Assembly: GCF_017377735.1 (NCBI RefSeq)
Contig: NZ_JAFVMH010000011.1
Coordinates: 1 to 64,000, forward strand
Origin: Acetobacter garciniae
GTDB lineage: Bacteria > Pseudomonadota > Alphaproteobacteria > Acetobacterales > Acetobacteraceae
Reading direction: 5' to 3'
DNA: 64,000 nt
Shown here: positions 62,808-64,000 of the stretch, one piece after another
How the letters are laid out: each line of letters begins with the position of its first letter
Numbering within the stretch: position 1 is the stretch's first letter
Translations under genes and position numbers: made by a program
The notes under the pieces: generated by a model
The model's input: the letters and a program-made list of their open reading frames with translations, nothing else
The model's database searches: none
What the model was told of the DNA's origin: nothing

Positions 62808-64000
62808 GTGTCGAAGGGTGAACATGCAGTCTGGCGGACATGGCTGGGGGTTGGGTCTGTCGTGCTGTTTCCCGTCTCGTCAGCCTTGGCGCAGCCGTCA
62901 TTGCCCGTGCTTGAGACATCACCCATTCCAACGGAGCCACCCCCGGCACAGCTTGGTGCGGGACATGCGCTGCCGGTCGTCCGCGAGGTGGAGCGCGAAG
63001 GCAGGCTGCCATCGCTTTCCCTGTCCGTAAGATCGGTATCGTTTGTCGGCGCCGATGCTTTCCCGCTTTCTGTCCTGAACGGGATCGCAAAGGATCTTGC
63101 GCATCGCCGTGTTACGCTGGCCGTAATCGAACAGACACGCCTTGCCGTGGTCAGGCTTTATCGCGACCATGGTTTTCTGCTGTCAACCGTATCGATGACC
63201 ATCGATCGGCAGGCCAATGTTCACTTCGTGGTGACAGAAGGCTACATTGCCTCGGTCCGGCTGGCGCATGACATCGGACCTGCCGGTGCCAAGGTATTGG
63301 CCCTGCTCGAGCACCTGGTCGATCGCAGGCCTTTGGCAAACGCGGAAATGGAGCGCTGGCTGCTTCTTGCGCAGCAGGTTTCTGGCGTCAGGCTGCGTGC
63401 CGTGCTGCAGAATGCAAACCGTGAACCCGGCGCGCTGACGCTGATTGCCGATGTCAGTCGCCAGGCCGTATCGGCCATGATATCGGCCGATAATCGCGGG
63501 TATGAAAATACCGGACCGGAAGAAGCGCTGGTGGTGGTCCACCTCAACAGCTTTACGTCGCTGGGTGAACGGACGGACCTTGTCTATTACCATACGGCTG
63601 GAAATACGGATAATTTCGGGCAGTTATCCGAAAATATCTTTCTGGGTTCGAGCGGTCTCCAGTTTCATGCCTATGGTGGCATGGGCCGTGCTGCACCTTC
63701 GGGCGTGCTGCGCGAAATCGACTATCATAGCCAGGTCGTAAGCTTTGGCGGTTCACTGGATTACCCCGTTCTGCTGGGGCGCAGGCAGGCGCTGACAACC
63801 CGGCTCAGCCTGGATGGGCGGGATGTCGCGATTTCCGTCGGGCCGGCGGGGCTTAGCCAGGACAGCATGCGTGTCGCGCGGGCCAATGCCAGTTACGCCT
63901 GGCAGGACCTGTGGTTCGGCAACACCCTGGCAGGCACGAGCACGGTCGATATCACCGGATCGCAGGGGCTTCCCTTCATGGGGAGTTCGGCGAACGGGCG
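62808..64000 (+). CDS. Two-partner secretion outer-membrane transporter (ShlB/FhaC/HecB family), 5' part
   Basis: The frame starts at GTG 62808 (MSKGEHAVWRTWLGVG...) with GGCAGG seven bases before it, and stays open to the window edge, so the 3' end is missing. A signal peptide ends near FPVSSALAQ. A proline-rich linker follows, then POTRA domains: SLSVRSVSFVGADAFP, VIEQTRLAVVRLYRDHGFLL, VHFVVTEGYIASVRL. The start of the TpsB beta-barrel (AVSAMISADNRGYENTGPEE, SLDYPVLLGRRQALTTRLS) comes next. TpsB proteins export large TpsA adhesins, haemolysins or contact-dependent toxins. The TpsA partner is not in the window. Confidence 0.85.
   Translation, partial: MSKGEHAVWRTWLGVGSVVLFPVSSALAQPSLPVLETSPIPTEPPPAQLGAGHALPVVREVEREGRLPSLSLSVRSVSFVGADAFPLSVLNGIAKDLAHRRVTLAVIEQTRLAVVRLYRDHGFLLSTVSMTIDRQANVHFVVTEGYIASVRLAHDIGPAGAKVLALLEHLVDRRPLANAEMERWLLLAQQVSGVRLRAVLQNANREPGALTLIADVSRQAVSAMISADNRGYENTGPEEALVVVHLNSFTSLGERTDLVYYHTAGNTDNFGQLSENIFLGSSGLQFHAYGGMGRAAPSGVLREIDYHSQVVSFGGSLDYPVLLGRRQALTTRLSLDGRDVAISVGPAGLSQDSMRVARANASYAWQDLWFGNTLAGTSTVDITGSQGLPFMGSSANG

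Noticed and set aside
62702-63090. Minus-strand frames before and over the start of the TpsB gene
   Set aside because: They lie opposite the signal peptide and POTRA region of the TpsB gene, which has clear homology on the plus strand.
1-64000. CRISPR array, rRNA or phage genes
   Set aside because: No regularly spaced repeats, rRNA sequence, or phage structural or integrase genes were seen. The spike protein belongs to a type VI locus.

Overview
The window looks like chromosomal DNA of an acetic acid bacterium (Acetobacteraceae, most like Komagataeibacter/Gluconacetobacter). The reasons are high GC, typical alphaproteobacterial gene neighbourhoods, and decayed IS5- and IS3-type insertion sequences. 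This placement is inferred by eye from protein content; no database was searched. It is an accessory-rich mosaic rather than core genome.

Layout. 1-0.75 kb: IS3 and IS5 fragments around a truncated O-methyltransferase. 0.8-7.9 kb: pbpC and an alpha-2-macroglobulin gene on the minus strand. 7.9-9.7 kb: debris (IS3 OrfB tail, TetR remnant, gutted SDR). 9.75-14.6 kb: SRPBCC protein, two SDRs, aldo/keto reductase, GST and an AraC regulator. 15-25.4 kb: a PLP-dependent MocR regulator followed by a complete-looking Nit1-type nitrilase cluster (Sll0783-like protein, nitrilase, radical SAM, GNAT, PurM/ThiL-like, glycosyltransferase, MSMEG_0570-like, flavin oxidoreductase, acyl-CoA synthetase). 25.4-31.4 kb: SDR and IS3 remnants, L,D-transpeptidase, proline-rich lipoprotein, a TetR gene broken by an amber codon, MFS transporter, SfnB-like flavoprotein and a small hypothetical gene. 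31.9-34.7 kb: acnB. 34.8-39.9 kb: an RNA-repair locus (rtcB, Ro60/TROVE, divergent rtcR). 40.3-47.8 kb: flavin monooxygenase, then ureDABCEFG and a nickel permease. 47.8-50.5 kb: a two-component system. 50.8-62.4 kb: half of a type VI secretion locus (pppA, tagF, tssM, tssL, tssK, tagH, DUF6931-like, vgrG) on the minus strand. 62.8-64.0 kb: the start of a two-partner-secretion outer-membrane transporter.

How they work together. The Nit1 cluster, urease plus nickel uptake, and the SfnB/NtaA-like flavoproteins suggest scavenging of unusual nitrogen and sulfur sources. The Ro60-RtcB-RtcR locus is an RNA damage response module. Between Ro60 and RtcB I find three tandem non-coding units that share 5' and 3' elements and fold into closed stems. 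The first encloses a tRNA-like fold with an acceptor stem, a T-arm and an encoded CCA, which matches YrlA-type bacterial Y RNAs. The neighbouring RtcR has lost the sigma-54 contact loop (GAFTGA) and the Walker B glutamate, so control of the locus may have been rewired.

The second unexplained signal is an 18-bp inverted repeat, GTCCCC-N6-GGGGAC. It occurs upstream of the two-component system, upstream of vgrG, and upstream of the secretion transporter, so it frames the type VI locus.
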